Part shown: positions 37,488-46,190 of the stretch, in pieces
Numbering within the stretch: the first letter of the stretch is position 1
Layout: the number at the start of each line of letters is the position of its first letter
DNA from: a virus
Virus record (IMG/VR): IMGVR_UViG_3300025728_000014
Coordinates: 1 to 49,453 of that record
Direction: 5' to 3' (one strand)
Length of the DNA stretch: 49,453 nt
Notes under the pieces: generated by a model
What the model saw: the letters and a program-made list of their open reading frames with translations, nothing else
What the model was told of the DNA's origin: nothing
Database searches by the model: none
Position numbers and translations under genes: made by a program

Positions 37488-37841
37488 ATGAAAGACGTTT
37501 TAAGACTGAGGGAGCACTACAAGAATACCGTTAATGTTTGTCACCTTCAAGATGACGATATAGACAATTGCTTGTGGATGCTACGGAAGTCGGGGCTCAC
37601 CTTTGAGCAAATATACTTTGGGATAAACTATCTAGGGTTTTCTAAAATGGAAGCCCTAGAGGAAAGCCCCGAAAATGTCGGAGCGAATTGGCAATACATC
37701 AAGGCATACTTTGATTTAGCAAAAACCAAGAGGGGTCAAACTCAAAAGGATGGTGTACAGTATGACCCAAAAAACAAACCTGAAAGAAGAGATTCACCGT
37801 CATGGTTCAGAGAGGGCATTGATAAGCATTATTTTGAGTGA
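37488..37841 (+). CDS. Hypothetical replication-operon protein, possible helicase loader
   Basis: A 117-residue helical protein between the ssDNA-binding and helicase genes (LREHYKNTVNVCHLQDDDID, LWMLRKSGLTFEQIYFGINYLG). Its position is where phages often encode a helicase loader, but no ATPase motif is present. It overlaps the helicase gene by about 80 bases. Confidence 0.6.
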   Translation: MKDVLRLREHYKNTVNVCHLQDDDIDNCLWMLRKSGLTFEQIYFGINYLGFSKMEALEESPENVGANWQYIKAYFDLAKTKRGQTQKDGVQYDPKNKPERRDSPSWFREGIDKHYFE

Positions 37842-39111
37842 CCCTTCTCAGCTTATCATGACAAAGTCAATGGGGTTGGTTCCTGATATGTTCGCCGTTG
37901 ACGGTCATCGCTTTATCTATATGGCTTTAGTCTATCTATATGACAAGCAAGCAGAATTAGACCCAATAGCCATAACAAATGTTTTCACTGACGAGAAAGC
38001 CAATGAAGCAATAAATGAAATTGGCGGAATTGATTATCTGGAACAACTAGCGAGGGTTGACATAGCACCCAATACAAAGATGCTTGTTGAGCAAATCATT
38101 CAGGCTTCTGCTAGACGTGACATTAGAGCTAAAGCCCTTGAGGTAGCTAATAGGGCTCTTCACGATCATGACACCCCACTAGATGAATACCTTTCAGGGG
38201 TAGAGACTCAATTCAGGAATATCGGGCTCGATTACTCAGTGGGTCAAGCGGTCAAGAAACTTGGTGAGGGTATCAAGGAAAGAATAAAGCAAAGAGCCAA
38301 AGCCCCAAAAGATGTAATAGGAATCAAGACGGGATGGGGAGCATTCGACTTAGCGGCAAGGGGTTTGGTTGATGGAGAACTTACCATAGTAGGAGCTAGA
38401 CCAAAGGTCGGTAAATCAACGGTTCTTGTTAATTGGTGTAAAAAGATATGTCATGATGATGGCATCCCCGTTTTGTATATCGACACGGAGAATTACTCCC
38501 ATGAACAAGAAGACAGACTCCTCTCATTGATATCTGGGGTTGACCACACTGAGATCGAAAACGGTCAATTCGCAAAGGATACATTCAATGGTACAGCTAA
38601 ACAGAAAATGAAAGCTGTAGCGGAAGCATCAAGAATTATCGAGTCAGGAAACTTCTATCATATTTATTTACCATTCTTCACCCCTGAGAAGATTGAACAC
38701 ATCGTCAGAGAGTACCAGATCAACCACGGAATTAAACTGGTATGCTTTGACTATATCAAGCTACCTTCAAGTGACAGCAAGCTCGGTGACAAAGAGTGGC
38801 AACAACTAGGGTACTTGACAAGCAAACTTAAAGACTTGGCAGGAACCACACAGCTTCCGATAATATCCGCTGTACAGCTTAACAGAAGTGGAAACAGTGA
38901 CGAAGCAAACTCAGATAATATTGGTGGGTCAGACCGTATCTTACAACTTGCGAACAGGGTATGTATTTTCAGAAGAACAACACCAGATGAGTTTACATCA
39001 ACAGGAGCAACTCACATGTTTAAAATATCAGATCAACGGACAGGGAAACCCCTTGACTGGACTCCTGTAAAATCAGACGGTAAGACATGGAGGCTTGAGA
39101 TGATTGGCTAA
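37762..39111 (+). CDS. dnaB: Replicative DNA helicase, DnaB family
   Basis: A 449-residue RecA-fold helicase. The N-terminal domain (ERALISIILSDPSQL, HRFIYMALVYLYDKQAELDP, GGIDYLEQLA) is followed by a linker and the C-terminal ATPase domain with Walker A GARPKVGKST (about 210-219), a Walker B-like LVCFDYIKLP, and the Q/R motif region (LQLANRVCIFRR). Length is normal. It unwinds DNA at the fork with the primase encoded next. ATG 37762 is preferred; ATG 37750 touches the AAAAGGA site. Confidence 0.9.
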   Translation: MTQKTNLKEEIHRHGSERALISIILSDPSQLIMTKSMGLVPDMFAVDGHRFIYMALVYLYDKQAELDPIAITNVFTDEKANEAINEIGGIDYLEQLARVDIAPNTKMLVEQIIQASARRDIRAKALEVANRALHDHDTPLDEYLSGVETQFRNIGLDYSVGQAVKKLGEGIKERIKQRAKAPKDVIGIKTGWGAFDLAARGLVDGELTIVGARPKVGKSTVLVNWCKKICHDDGIPVLYIDTENYSHEQEDRLLSLISGVDHTEIENGQFAKDTFNGTAKQKMKAVAEASRIIESGNFYHIYLPFFTPEKIEHIVREYQINHGIKLVCFDYIKLPSSDSKLGDKEWQQLGYLTSKLKDLAGTTQLPIISAVQLNRSGNSDEANSDNIGGSDRILQLANRVCIFRRTTPDEFTSTGATHMFKISDQRTGKPLDWTPVKSDGKTWRLEMIG

Positions 39112-40114
39112 AATAGCGACAGACCGCATACTAAAAGCCGTTGACATGAGGGAGCTGATTTCTCACTACGGAGGCAAGCCAACAGGTCGAGGAGAATTGC
39201 GCTCCTCGTGTGTTTGCCACGGTGGAGACAACCCGACGGCAATGGTTAGTAATGAAAAAGACAAACTATTCTATTGTCACACTCAGGGATGCTCTGGAGA
39301 TGCGTTTGACCTCGTTATGAAAGCAGATGATTGCACCTTCAAAGAGGCGGCTTACAAGCTGGCTGAATTGTTCGATGTCTCGGTTGACTGGAATAGTGAA
39401 ACCATCGAGGAGCGTCCTCACTCAGAGGAAGCCAGAAAGTTTATTGAACGGATGATGAGGAAGCAAGACAAAAAAGAACTACCTACATTCAAGATGCCAA
39501 GAATGAAACTTGCAAAGGTAAGCTCATACAGAGACTACTCACCAGAAACCATTGCACATTGGAAGTTCTTCCTTGCAAAAGATGGAGAGCTAAAAGACAG
39601 GATCATCATTCCCTTTGAGGATGTAGACAACCGCCTTGTTGGTATAACTGGCAGAGCAACCAAAGCAGATCAACCAGAAAAGTTCATGCATCGACCGAGG
39701 AACTTACACACAGGGTTCTTCCTCACAGGGCTGGGGAGAAATAAGAAGTTTCTCGAAGAGTACGGCTACACGGTTAAGATTGTTGAGGGTGTCTTTGATT
39801 GTGCACGCTGGTATGACTCAGGACATAAAAACGTTTGCGCTCCTATCGGGGTATTCTTCACAGAGGAGCACATCGAGCAACTATACAAAGCTGGTGTGAT
39901 CGGTCTCGATTTTGGGTTTGACAATGACCCAGCAGGGCGGAACGGAATCAGGAGAGCTATCAAGAGGGCTAAGTACAAGTTCGACATTCATGTTCTTGTT
40001 TACCCTGATGGTAAAGATGCTGATGACTGTACCAAAGAAGAGCTTGATGAAGTAGACAGAAACAAGATGCCATACAAAGAGTGGTTAAAACGGTTTGGGG
40101 AGGAACAAGAATGA
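39104..40114 (+). CDS. dnaG: DnaG-like primase
   Basis: A 336-residue primase. The N-terminal zinc motif is C36-x-C38-H39 ... C58-x4-C63 (SSCVCHGGDNPT, FYCHTQGCSGD), followed by a TOPRIM domain with VKIVEGVFDCARW and LDFGFDNDPAGRNG. It lacks the long C-terminal helicase-binding domain of cellular DnaG. The TTG start at 39104 overlaps the helicase stop. It makes RNA primers at the phage fork. Confidence 0.88.
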   Translation: MAKIATDRILKAVDMRELISHYGGKPTGRGELRSSCVCHGGDNPTAMVSNEKDKLFYCHTQGCSGDAFDLVMKADDCTFKEAAYKLAELFDVSVDWNSETIEERPHSEEARKFIERMMRKQDKKELPTFKMPRMKLAKVSSYRDYSPETIAHWKFFLAKDGELKDRIIIPFEDVDNRLVGITGRATKADQPEKFMHRPRNLHTGFFLTGLGRNKKFLEEYGYTVKIVEGVFDCARWYDSGHKNVCAPIGVFFTEEHIEQLYKAGVIGLDFGFDNDPAGRNGIRRAIKRAKYKFDIHVLVYPDGKDADDCTKEELDEVDRNKMPYKEWLKRFGEEQE

Positions 40115-40464
40115 TTGTTGATAAAAGAACGTATGAGGAGCTTGGCAAACTATATGAAGAAGGCGGAAAAGAGGAAGTCATCAAGCAGATAACAGAGGTG
40201 GTCGAACATTCTGAGGATCACCCTTTAATGCTACTTTTAGAGTTACTACCAGACAACAAAGGAAATATCGCAAAAGTAGCCTCAACAGATGACCTGATCG
40301 CTCATGCTAATCTGTACATCAAGGATGCTGGCAAAACTGATTATATTCACATCAAAGAAATAACAAATCATAAAGACCAGATCGAGTCATTAGAGGCATT
40401 TCACAATAAATCAATTGACGAAATTCTCGCAGACTTTCAAAAAGAGGTCGAAGAAGATGAGTAA
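40111..40464 (+). CDS. Hypothetical protein, 117 aa
   Basis: The start at 40111 follows GGGGAGGAA and overlaps the primase stop (ATGA). The product is acidic and helical (YEELGKLYEEGGKEEVIKQI, KSIDEILADFQKEVEEDE). No family recognised. Coupled between primase and a helix-turn-helix protein. Confidence 0.65.
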   Translation: MIVDKRTYEELGKLYEEGGKEEVIKQITEVVEHSEDHPLMLLLELLPDNKGNIAKVASTDDLIAHANLYIKDAGKTDYIHIKEITNHKDQIESLEAFHNKSIDEILADFQKEVEEDE

Positions 40465-40792
40465 GCGAAAAGCTCCTATTCACTTTGGTCGCCTAGGAGA
40501 CAATATCTCGTTTGAGCACTACGCATTAGATAAGATCGGAGAGATGCCATCCATTTATGAGAACACATACAAGAACCCTTTGCTATTAGCTTACATGTAC
40601 TACACAGAGGGGTTATCCACAATCGAGATAGCTAACATGCTTGGATGTGAACAGAGAACTATCAGGCGGTACATGAACAAGTACGGACTCAGAAGGTTTA
40701 CTAAAGACTTTAGCTTGCTGGTCATGTACCACGGAGTTGAGGGAGCTTTGAAGATTCAAGACCCGACCTTCTATGATATAACAGGGAAATAA
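40457..40792 (+). CDS. Helix-turn-helix protein
   Basis: A 111-residue protein. The segment YYTEGLSTIEIANMLGCEQR and TIRRYMNKYGLR (about residues 46-77) forms a resolvase/sigma-like helix-turn-helix, as in small phage DNA-binding proteins and in some homing-nuclease tails. No nuclease motif is present. It is a candidate regulator or replication-site binding protein. It overlaps the preceding gene by eight bases. Confidence 0.65.
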   Translation: MSKRKAPIHFGRLGDNISFEHYALDKIGEMPSIYENTYKNPLLLAYMYYTEGLSTIEIANMLGCEQRTIRRYMNKYGLRRFTKDFSLLVMYHGVEGALKIQDPTFYDITGK

Positions 40793-40804
40793 GGAGGACG
40801 CAAA

Positions 40805-43800
40805 ATGTGTAAAGTTTGTTTCGTTCAGTTGCACAACCACAGTTGTTACTCGGAAAGGGATGCACACTCCCGAATAGATAAACTAATTGACCGAGCAATA
40901 GAGAATAAACAAAAAGCCATCGGGCTCACAGATCATGGAGCCATGCATGGTATTCCTGAGTTCATGAATCTCGCAAAGCAAAAAGGCATTAAGGGTATCG
41001 CTGGCTTTGAAGGTTACATGACAATGGGAGACAGAGCTGATAAAACCGAGAAGCATTACCACCAGTTGCTACTTGCTAAAAATGAAACAGGGTTTAGAAA
41101 CCTGATGAAGTTGTCCTCAATAGGATTCATTGACGGGTTTCATGGTAGACCACGCTTTAGCTTTAATGACCTCGTAAAACACTCTGAGGGTGTCGTAGTA
41201 ACGAGTTCTTGCTTGGCTGGTGTTATCCCTCAAGCTATCCTTAATGGCGAACACAAGCAAGCTATTAAGCTAATTAGACAGTTCGATGCATTGGGAGACT
41301 TTTACCTTGAGGTGCAACCAACTCCAATGTCTGAACAAAAGATGGTTAACGATTTTCTTTTCAAGGCTTCACTTGAGGAAGATGTACCCCTTCTAGCCAC
41401 CTGTGACGTTCACTATGTAGACCAGCAGGACATGACGGCTCATATGGGGATGCTTTGCCTAGCAAGGAAAGCAACAATGGATGATCCACCAATGTATCCT
41501 AGCGAGGAAAGCTACTGGCTCAAAGGTAGCAAGCAAGTATTCTTGGACTTTATCAATCAAGGTTACCCAAAAGACCAAGTTATCGAGGCAATGAATAACA
41601 CTGGCAAGGTTGCCGACAAGGTTGACTTTGATCTCAAGAAGGACAAAGACCTATTACCTGTTTTCCCTTTGGAGGGAGACACAACGAGTTTGAAACACAT
41701 TCAAGCTATGATCAAGGACGGTCTCAAGAGGAAGATACCAAAGATCACAACCACTTACATTGAACGTGTCAAGTTTGAGCTAGGAGTCATTTCTCAAAAG
41801 GGTTACATTGACTATTTCCTTATTGTGGCTGATGCCATCAAGTGGTGCAAGGAACAGGGAATTTTGATCAACTTTGGTCGAGGCTCTGGAGCTGGCTCTC
41901 TTGTGGCTTACCTACTGGATATCACAGAGGTTGACCCTATCAAGCATGGTCTCTTCTTTGAAAGATTCCTAGATATCACTAGACAGAAGATGCCCGATAT
42001 TGATACAGACATTCAGTCAGAGCGCCGCCACGAGTTGTTCACTTACCTTAAAGAGAAGTACGGATACAACCGAGTTGCTCAAGTGACTAACTATACAAAG
42101 ATGTCTGCTAAGTCAGCCTTTAAGAATGCCTTGATGATTTATGACGTACCATTCGGAAAGTCTCAAGAGATCACAAATTTGATCCCTGACAACATGCTCA
42201 TCGAGGAAGTATACAATGTGGTACCAAAGCTGGCAAAGATGAGAAAAGAAACAGTCGAGACAAAGCAAGGTAAGAGGATTCCTCTGGAGGATGTTTTCAA
42301 GATGGCAGAAGCCTTTGAGGGTGTTATCAGTAATACATCAATCCATGCTGGCGGCATTCTTATTACACCTGATGACTTGACAAACCATTTCCCTTTACAC
42401 GGAACCAAAGAGGAGACGGCTGTCCAGTGGAACAAAGATGACGTAGAAGAAATGGGCGGAGTCAAGTTTGACTTCCTCGGTTTGAAAACATTGTCAATCG
42501 TTGGATCATGCCTAGAGTCAATTCACATAGAAACAGGAGAGTATCTGGATATTTACGAGATCGCCAGAAGAGCAGACGATCCAGCGGTGTATGAGCGCAT
42601 CTCAAAAGGATTGACAAGCAACTCCTTTCAGTTTAACTCAAGTGGAATGCGTGACTTGTGTAAGCAAGTTCAACCTACTGAGTTTAAACACATCGTGGCG
42701 ATCAATGCTTTGTACCGTCCACCAGCTTTAGCCTCTGGAGATACTTGGAGATATGCCAACATCAAGAATGGCAGAGAGGAAGAGCGATACAGCCATCCAG
42801 AAGAGGTAGAGATCACGGGTGAAACTTACGGGGTTATAACTTATCAGGAACACGTTATGCAACTTGTTCATCATTTTGCTGGCTGGGATTACGGACGAGG
42901 TGATAAACTCCGCAAGATGAGTGCTGAGCAACTTGAGGGCTTGAGAGATGAATTTGTAAGAGATTGTTTTGGAAATGGTTATGGTTCATACTCTGAGGAA
43001 ATGAGCCAGCTTTGGGATCGAATCGTCCAGTATATGGGTTACGGGTTCAACAAGTCTCACGGAGTAGCGTACTCCATGCTTACTTACCTGACAGTATACC
43101 TTGAGCATTACTATCCAGAACACTATATGTCTGCGATTCTAACAAGTAAAATGTCAGATCAAGAAACCCTCGCCAAAGTATTCCAAGACATTAAGAGAGA
43201 AAACTTTGAAGTCATTGCACCAGATGTGAACAAGTCAGAGCTTTCATTCGTTGCCTCTCAAGGTCGTATCATCTTCCCAATGGGGATGATAAACGGAGTT
43301 GGTGAAAAAGCTGTAATCGAACTATTGGAGAACAGACCATTCACATCACTAGATGACTTGTTTGATAGAGTCAATAAAAGAGTTGTAACTAAACGAGCTA
43401 TGAAGCCATTAATCTTTGCAGGAGCATTTGACAGTTTGCACCCTGAGTTGACTCGTAAAGAAATATATGTTAAGTACCTCGAACTCAAGAAAGACCCAAA
43501 GAAGACAATCGAGGAAGCTAGAAACATGGAGTGGAACGAAAACATTATGGCTGATGAGGAAAAAGAACTCTTAGGTGTTTATGTAACTCACAACCCAATG
43601 GATAAATACCATCTCAAACCTTGGAGCTCATTCCCTGATGGAGTTAAGGGAGCATTCACAGCAGGGCAAATCTCAAAGATAAAAGCATTTAACGACAAAA
43701 ACGGTAACCGCATGGCTTTTGCTACTTTGGATACCCAAGAGGGTGTAAGAGAGCTTGTCATCTTTAGCCACATCTACGGTTCAAATAGTGACACCATCAA

Positions 43801-43879
43801 GAAAAATAAAAAGGTAATGGCAGAAGGCAAACGAGACGGAGAAAAGCTGATTGTCGATACCATCAAGGAGCTGGACTAA
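40805..43879 (+). CDS. dnaE: DNA polymerase III alpha subunit, DnaE type
   Basis: A 1024-residue family C polymerase. The PHP domain starts VQLHNHSCYSERDAHSRI and includes GLTDHGAMHG. The palm has GRGSGAGSLVAYLL and the catalytic MPDIDTDIQSERR (about residues 396-408), followed by the fingers region with YGFNKSHGVAYSMLTYLT. An OB-fold-like C-terminus is present (KIKAFNDKNGNRMAFATL). It is shorter than cellular DnaE (about 1100-1160 residues), so the extreme C-terminal tau-binding part is probably missing. It should be the main phage replicase. Confidence 0.93.
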   Translation: MCKVCFVQLHNHSCYSERDAHSRIDKLIDRAIENKQKAIGLTDHGAMHGIPEFMNLAKQKGIKGIAGFEGYMTMGDRADKTEKHYHQLLLAKNETGFRNLMKLSSIGFIDGFHGRPRFSFNDLVKHSEGVVVTSSCLAGVIPQAILNGEHKQAIKLIRQFDALGDFYLEVQPTPMSEQKMVNDFLFKASLEEDVPLLATCDVHYVDQQDMTAHMGMLCLARKATMDDPPMYPSEESYWLKGSKQVFLDFINQGYPKDQVIEAMNNTGKVADKVDFDLKKDKDLLPVFPLEGDTTSLKHIQAMIKDGLKRKIPKITTTYIERVKFELGVISQKGYIDYFLIVADAIKWCKEQGILINFGRGSGAGSLVAYLLDITEVDPIKHGLFFERFLDITRQKMPDIDTDIQSERRHELFTYLKEKYGYNRVAQVTNYTKMSAKSAFKNALMIYDVPFGKSQEITNLIPDNMLIEEVYNVVPKLAKMRKETVETKQGKRIPLEDVFKMAEAFEGVISNTSIHAGGILITPDDLTNHFPLHGTKEETAVQWNKDDVEEMGGVKFDFLGLKTLSIVGSCLESIHIETGEYLDIYEIARRADDPAVYERISKGLTSNSFQFNSSGMRDLCKQVQPTEFKHIVAINALYRPPALASGDTWRYANIKNGREEERYSHPEEVEITGETYGVITYQEHVMQLVHHFAGWDYGRGDKLRKMSAEQLEGLRDEFVRDCFGNGYGSYSEEMSQLWDRIVQYMGYGFNKSHGVAYSMLTYLTVYLEHYYPEHYMSAILTSKMSDQETLAKVFQDIKRENFEVIAPDVNKSELSFVASQGRIIFPMGMINGVGEKAVIELLENRPFTSLDDLFDRVNKRVVTKRAMKPLIFAGAFDSLHPELTRKEIYVKYLELKKDPKKTIEEARNMEWNENIMADEEKELLGVYVTHNPMDKYHLKPWSSFPDGVKGAFTAGQISKIKAFNDKNGNRMAFATLDTQEGVRELVIFSHIYGSNSDTIKKNKKVMAEGKRDGEKLIVDTIKELD

Positions 43880-44725
43880 TTGGCAAGAGCAGACTACCCA
43901 CTAAAGAGGGCATCTTATTCACAATTAAACACCTTCATGAGTTGCCCTCATGAGTTTTACCTCACTTATATTGATGGTCAGAGATCAAACGGAAACAAGT
44001 ACACCATTGCAGGAAGCAACCTCCATGAAGTCTTCGAGGCACACAGCAGGGCTCAAAAGAATGATACTGAGCTAACCAGAAGAGACCTCATGAAAATGTA
44101 CAACCAAGGTGTAAGGCAATACGATAAGAAAATGTTTATCGACAAGGAAGACTTCCACAAGATGTACGAGAAGGGTGTCAGCGCTTTAGATAACTTCTTG
44201 GAGACCTACTCCAACGAGGCGGCACCATGTTTTGTAGAACGTGAATTTGTCGCAGACATTGGAGAGGGCATCCCTCTTATGAAATCCTTTGTGGACAGAA
44301 TAGATGGAGATAAGGATGACCCATCTAGTTGGATCGTGACAGATTATAAAACAGGATCAAACCCTAAGAGTAAGAAATACTTACAAGATGATTTACAACT
44401 AGGTTTGTACGTTGCTCAGATTCACTCCGAGTTTGGAGCATACCCAAAAGCTGTACAATTTTATCACCCTGTTATAGATAAATTCCAGACAGCAATCCAT
44501 CAAGGTGAAGGAGTATATAGGTTCACCAATCAGCGTGCTCCAGTGGTTGAGTTCTCTGTCTCAGATATCCTAGTGAGAACCAAGGGTGTTGTCGATGATA
44601 TTATTAAAGCTGTAGAGACAAACAATTTCCCTAAAAACATTAGAGCGTTTGAATGTAAATTCTGTTTCAAGTTTCAGGATGGTTCATGCAAACCATTTGA
44701 GCAAACTGGATGGGGTGCGCTATGA
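43880..44725 (+). CDS. Cas4/RecB-like PD-(D/E)XK nuclease with Fe-S cysteines
   Basis: A 281-residue protein from TTG 43880. SYSQLNTFMSCPHEFYLTYI and GSNLHEVFEAH are the typical RecB-nuclease start. WIVTDYKTGSNPKS supplies the catalytic D and K, and QLGLYVAQ is motif V-like. Four cysteines (C22, C259, C262, C270) fit the Fe-S cluster spacing of Cas4/AddB nucleases. It may process ends in phage recombination or replication. It follows the polymerase without a gap. Confidence 0.85.
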   Translation: MARADYPLKRASYSQLNTFMSCPHEFYLTYIDGQRSNGNKYTIAGSNLHEVFEAHSRAQKNDTELTRRDLMKMYNQGVRQYDKKMFIDKEDFHKMYEKGVSALDNFLETYSNEAAPCFVEREFVADIGEGIPLMKSFVDRIDGDKDDPSSWIVTDYKTGSNPKSKKYLQDDLQLGLYVAQIHSEFGAYPKAVQFYHPVIDKFQTAIHQGEGVYRFTNQRAPVVEFSVSDILVRTKGVVDDIIKAVETNNFPKNIRAFECKFCFKFQDGSCKPFEQTGWGAL

Positions 44726-45228
44726 AGAAGCGTAACGGTAAGTTCAATGCCACCAAAACAGAGATTGACGGAATAGTATTTGATAGCAAAGCAGAGGGAG
44801 AATTTTACTTATGGCTCCAAGATGTGCAACCATTCTTTGGTTTTACTTACGAGTTGCAACCTGAATACGTCCTTCTTAGAAAAACTGTCAAGCATGGTCG
44901 AACATTCAACCCAATCAAGTACAAGTCGGACTTTCTTCTCACATTCCCTTGCGGAACAAAGTTGGTCATAGATGTCAAGGGGATGCTTACTCCAGAGTTT
45001 AAGTTAAAAGAAAAACTATTCTTCGCAAACTTCGATGAGGAACTGATCTGTGTCTCTAAGAGTAATATAGATGGTGGATGGATCAGGGAGCCAAACCTTA
45101 AGCATAACCGCAAGATCAGGAAAGCTCAAAAGGAAGGCGATCTCAAGAAGGTCGAGAGATTGGGCGATCCATTACCAGATTTTAAAACTGAATTAGTTGC
45201 TAGGTTCCTATCAAAAAGTATTGACTAA
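44722..45228 (+). CDS. DUF1064-family endonuclease-like protein
   Basis: A 168-residue protein. NATKTEIDGIVFDSKAEGEFY (E25), KYKSDFLL (D70) and LVIDVKGM (D84, K86) form a PD-(D/E)XK core as in DUF1064, and the C-terminus is basic. DUF1064 proteins are phage-borne, with a suggested role in DNA processing or junction cleavage. ATG 44722 overlaps the previous stop and is preferred to 44710. Confidence 0.8.
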   Translation: MKKRNGKFNATKTEIDGIVFDSKAEGEFYLWLQDVQPFFGFTYELQPEYVLLRKTVKHGRTFNPIKYKSDFLLTFPCGTKLVIDVKGMLTPEFKLKEKLFFANFDEELICVSKSNIDGGWIREPNLKHNRKIRKAQKEGDLKKVERLGDPLPDFKTELVARFLSKSID

Positions 45229-45261
45229 AAGTATGACCAAGGTTATACTAGAGACACACCA
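45221..45261 (+). promoter_or_regulatory. Promoter with operator GTATGACCAAGGTTATAC
   Basis: TTGACT at 45221-45226, a 17-bp spacer, and TATACT at 45244-45249. The 18-bp operator at 45231-45248, with eight-base arms and one mismatch, covers spacer and -10. A degenerate copy of the downstream GTCATACCA element (GACACACCA) follows. It drives the sigma-like gene. Confidence 0.82.
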
Positions 45262-45273
45262 AGGAGGAAAAAC

Positions 45274-45954
45274 ATGAATAGTTTAAGAGAGTTAGACCAG
45301 TTCCGAGCGAAGATATCCAAGAAGGTTCAACCCATCACGAGAGACCAAAGCGAAGATCGTTTTCTAGTCGGTGGCTTCATTAGAGGCGATGAAGAGTGCG
45401 GCTTCAAGTTATTGAAGAGATATGCTGATGTGGTTTCGTACATCTACAATGTACCCCACAAGCCAAAGAACCGAGCAGGCTCAACCATTACAATTGATTG
45501 GACAGCCCAAGACAAAGAGGATTTATTCCAAGAAATTATGATGCACTTCTTCCAGCTATGTTATGAGTATGATGTCACCCAAGGAACCTTTGCGGCTCTG
45601 ATCATCGGTAAGCTACATAACAGAGTATACAATACATTCTTCAATGCTGTAGCTGACACGAAGATCAACGAGAAAGCACTACCAGAGGGTGTAGACTTCA
45701 TTGATGAGGTTCGCTCCATCTTGAACACTGAGGAAGACGAAAAAGAGATCACAGCAGAGACAGCCAACTTGTACGCCGCCTTTAATAGCTTGACAGATTT
45801 ACAAAAGCAAGTTATCAACCTCATCGTTATTCGAGGGTGGTCTCTCAAGGAATCATCTGATGAGCTTGGAATGTCAAAGCAAGCAACACGGCAGGCAAAA
45901 GAACGAGCAATTAAAAATATGAGGGATTACCTCGAAGGGATGGAGATCAAATGA
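45274..45954 (+). CDS. RNA polymerase sigma-like factor
   Basis: A 226-residue protein with ECF-type layout. A region 2-like part (DKEDLFQEIMMHFFQLCYEY, DVTQGTFAALIIGKLHNRVYN) is followed by an acidic linker and a region 4 helix-turn-helix (LTDLQKQVINLIVIRGW and LKESSDELGMSKQATRQAKE). Sigma factors of this kind direct host polymerase to phage late promoters in several Bacillus phages. It has its own operator-controlled promoter, which fits a switch from early to late expression. Target promoters are not proved. Confidence 0.78.
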   Translation: MNSLRELDQFRAKISKKVQPITRDQSEDRFLVGGFIRGDEECGFKLLKRYADVVSYIYNVPHKPKNRAGSTITIDWTAQDKEDLFQEIMMHFFQLCYEYDVTQGTFAALIIGKLHNRVYNTFFNAVADTKINEKALPEGVDFIDEVRSILNTEEDEKEITAETANLYAAFNSLTDLQKQVINLIVIRGWSLKESSDELGMSKQATRQAKERAIKNMRDYLEGMEIK

Positions 45955-46190
45955 TGGAGTTTCCTCACTTACAGCAACAAGGAAAATACCTGAGAAGTGT
46001 TACCGTCAACGATGTCAACTCAGGGCAATTGCCAATTGGCTATATGCACTATGAGATTAGACGAGACAAAATGAAAGATATAGAACTCGTCATAGAGTGT
46101 ATGGAAAGTGAGGAGGTTTTTATCCTCGATAAAAAACACATCCCATTTCTGGAGCAACTTATCAGCGATCTCAAGGAGGTAACAAAGTAA
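45951..46190 (+). CDS. Hypothetical protein, 79 aa
   Basis: Overlaps the sigma-like gene by four bases and ThyX by one base, so it belongs to the same operon. A small soluble protein with a long charged helical middle and the strand EVFILDKKHI. No family recognised. Confidence 0.65.
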   Translation: MMEFPHLQQQGKYLRSVTVNDVNSGQLPIGYMHYEIRRDKMKDIELVIECMESEEVFILDKKHIPFLEQLISDLKEVTK

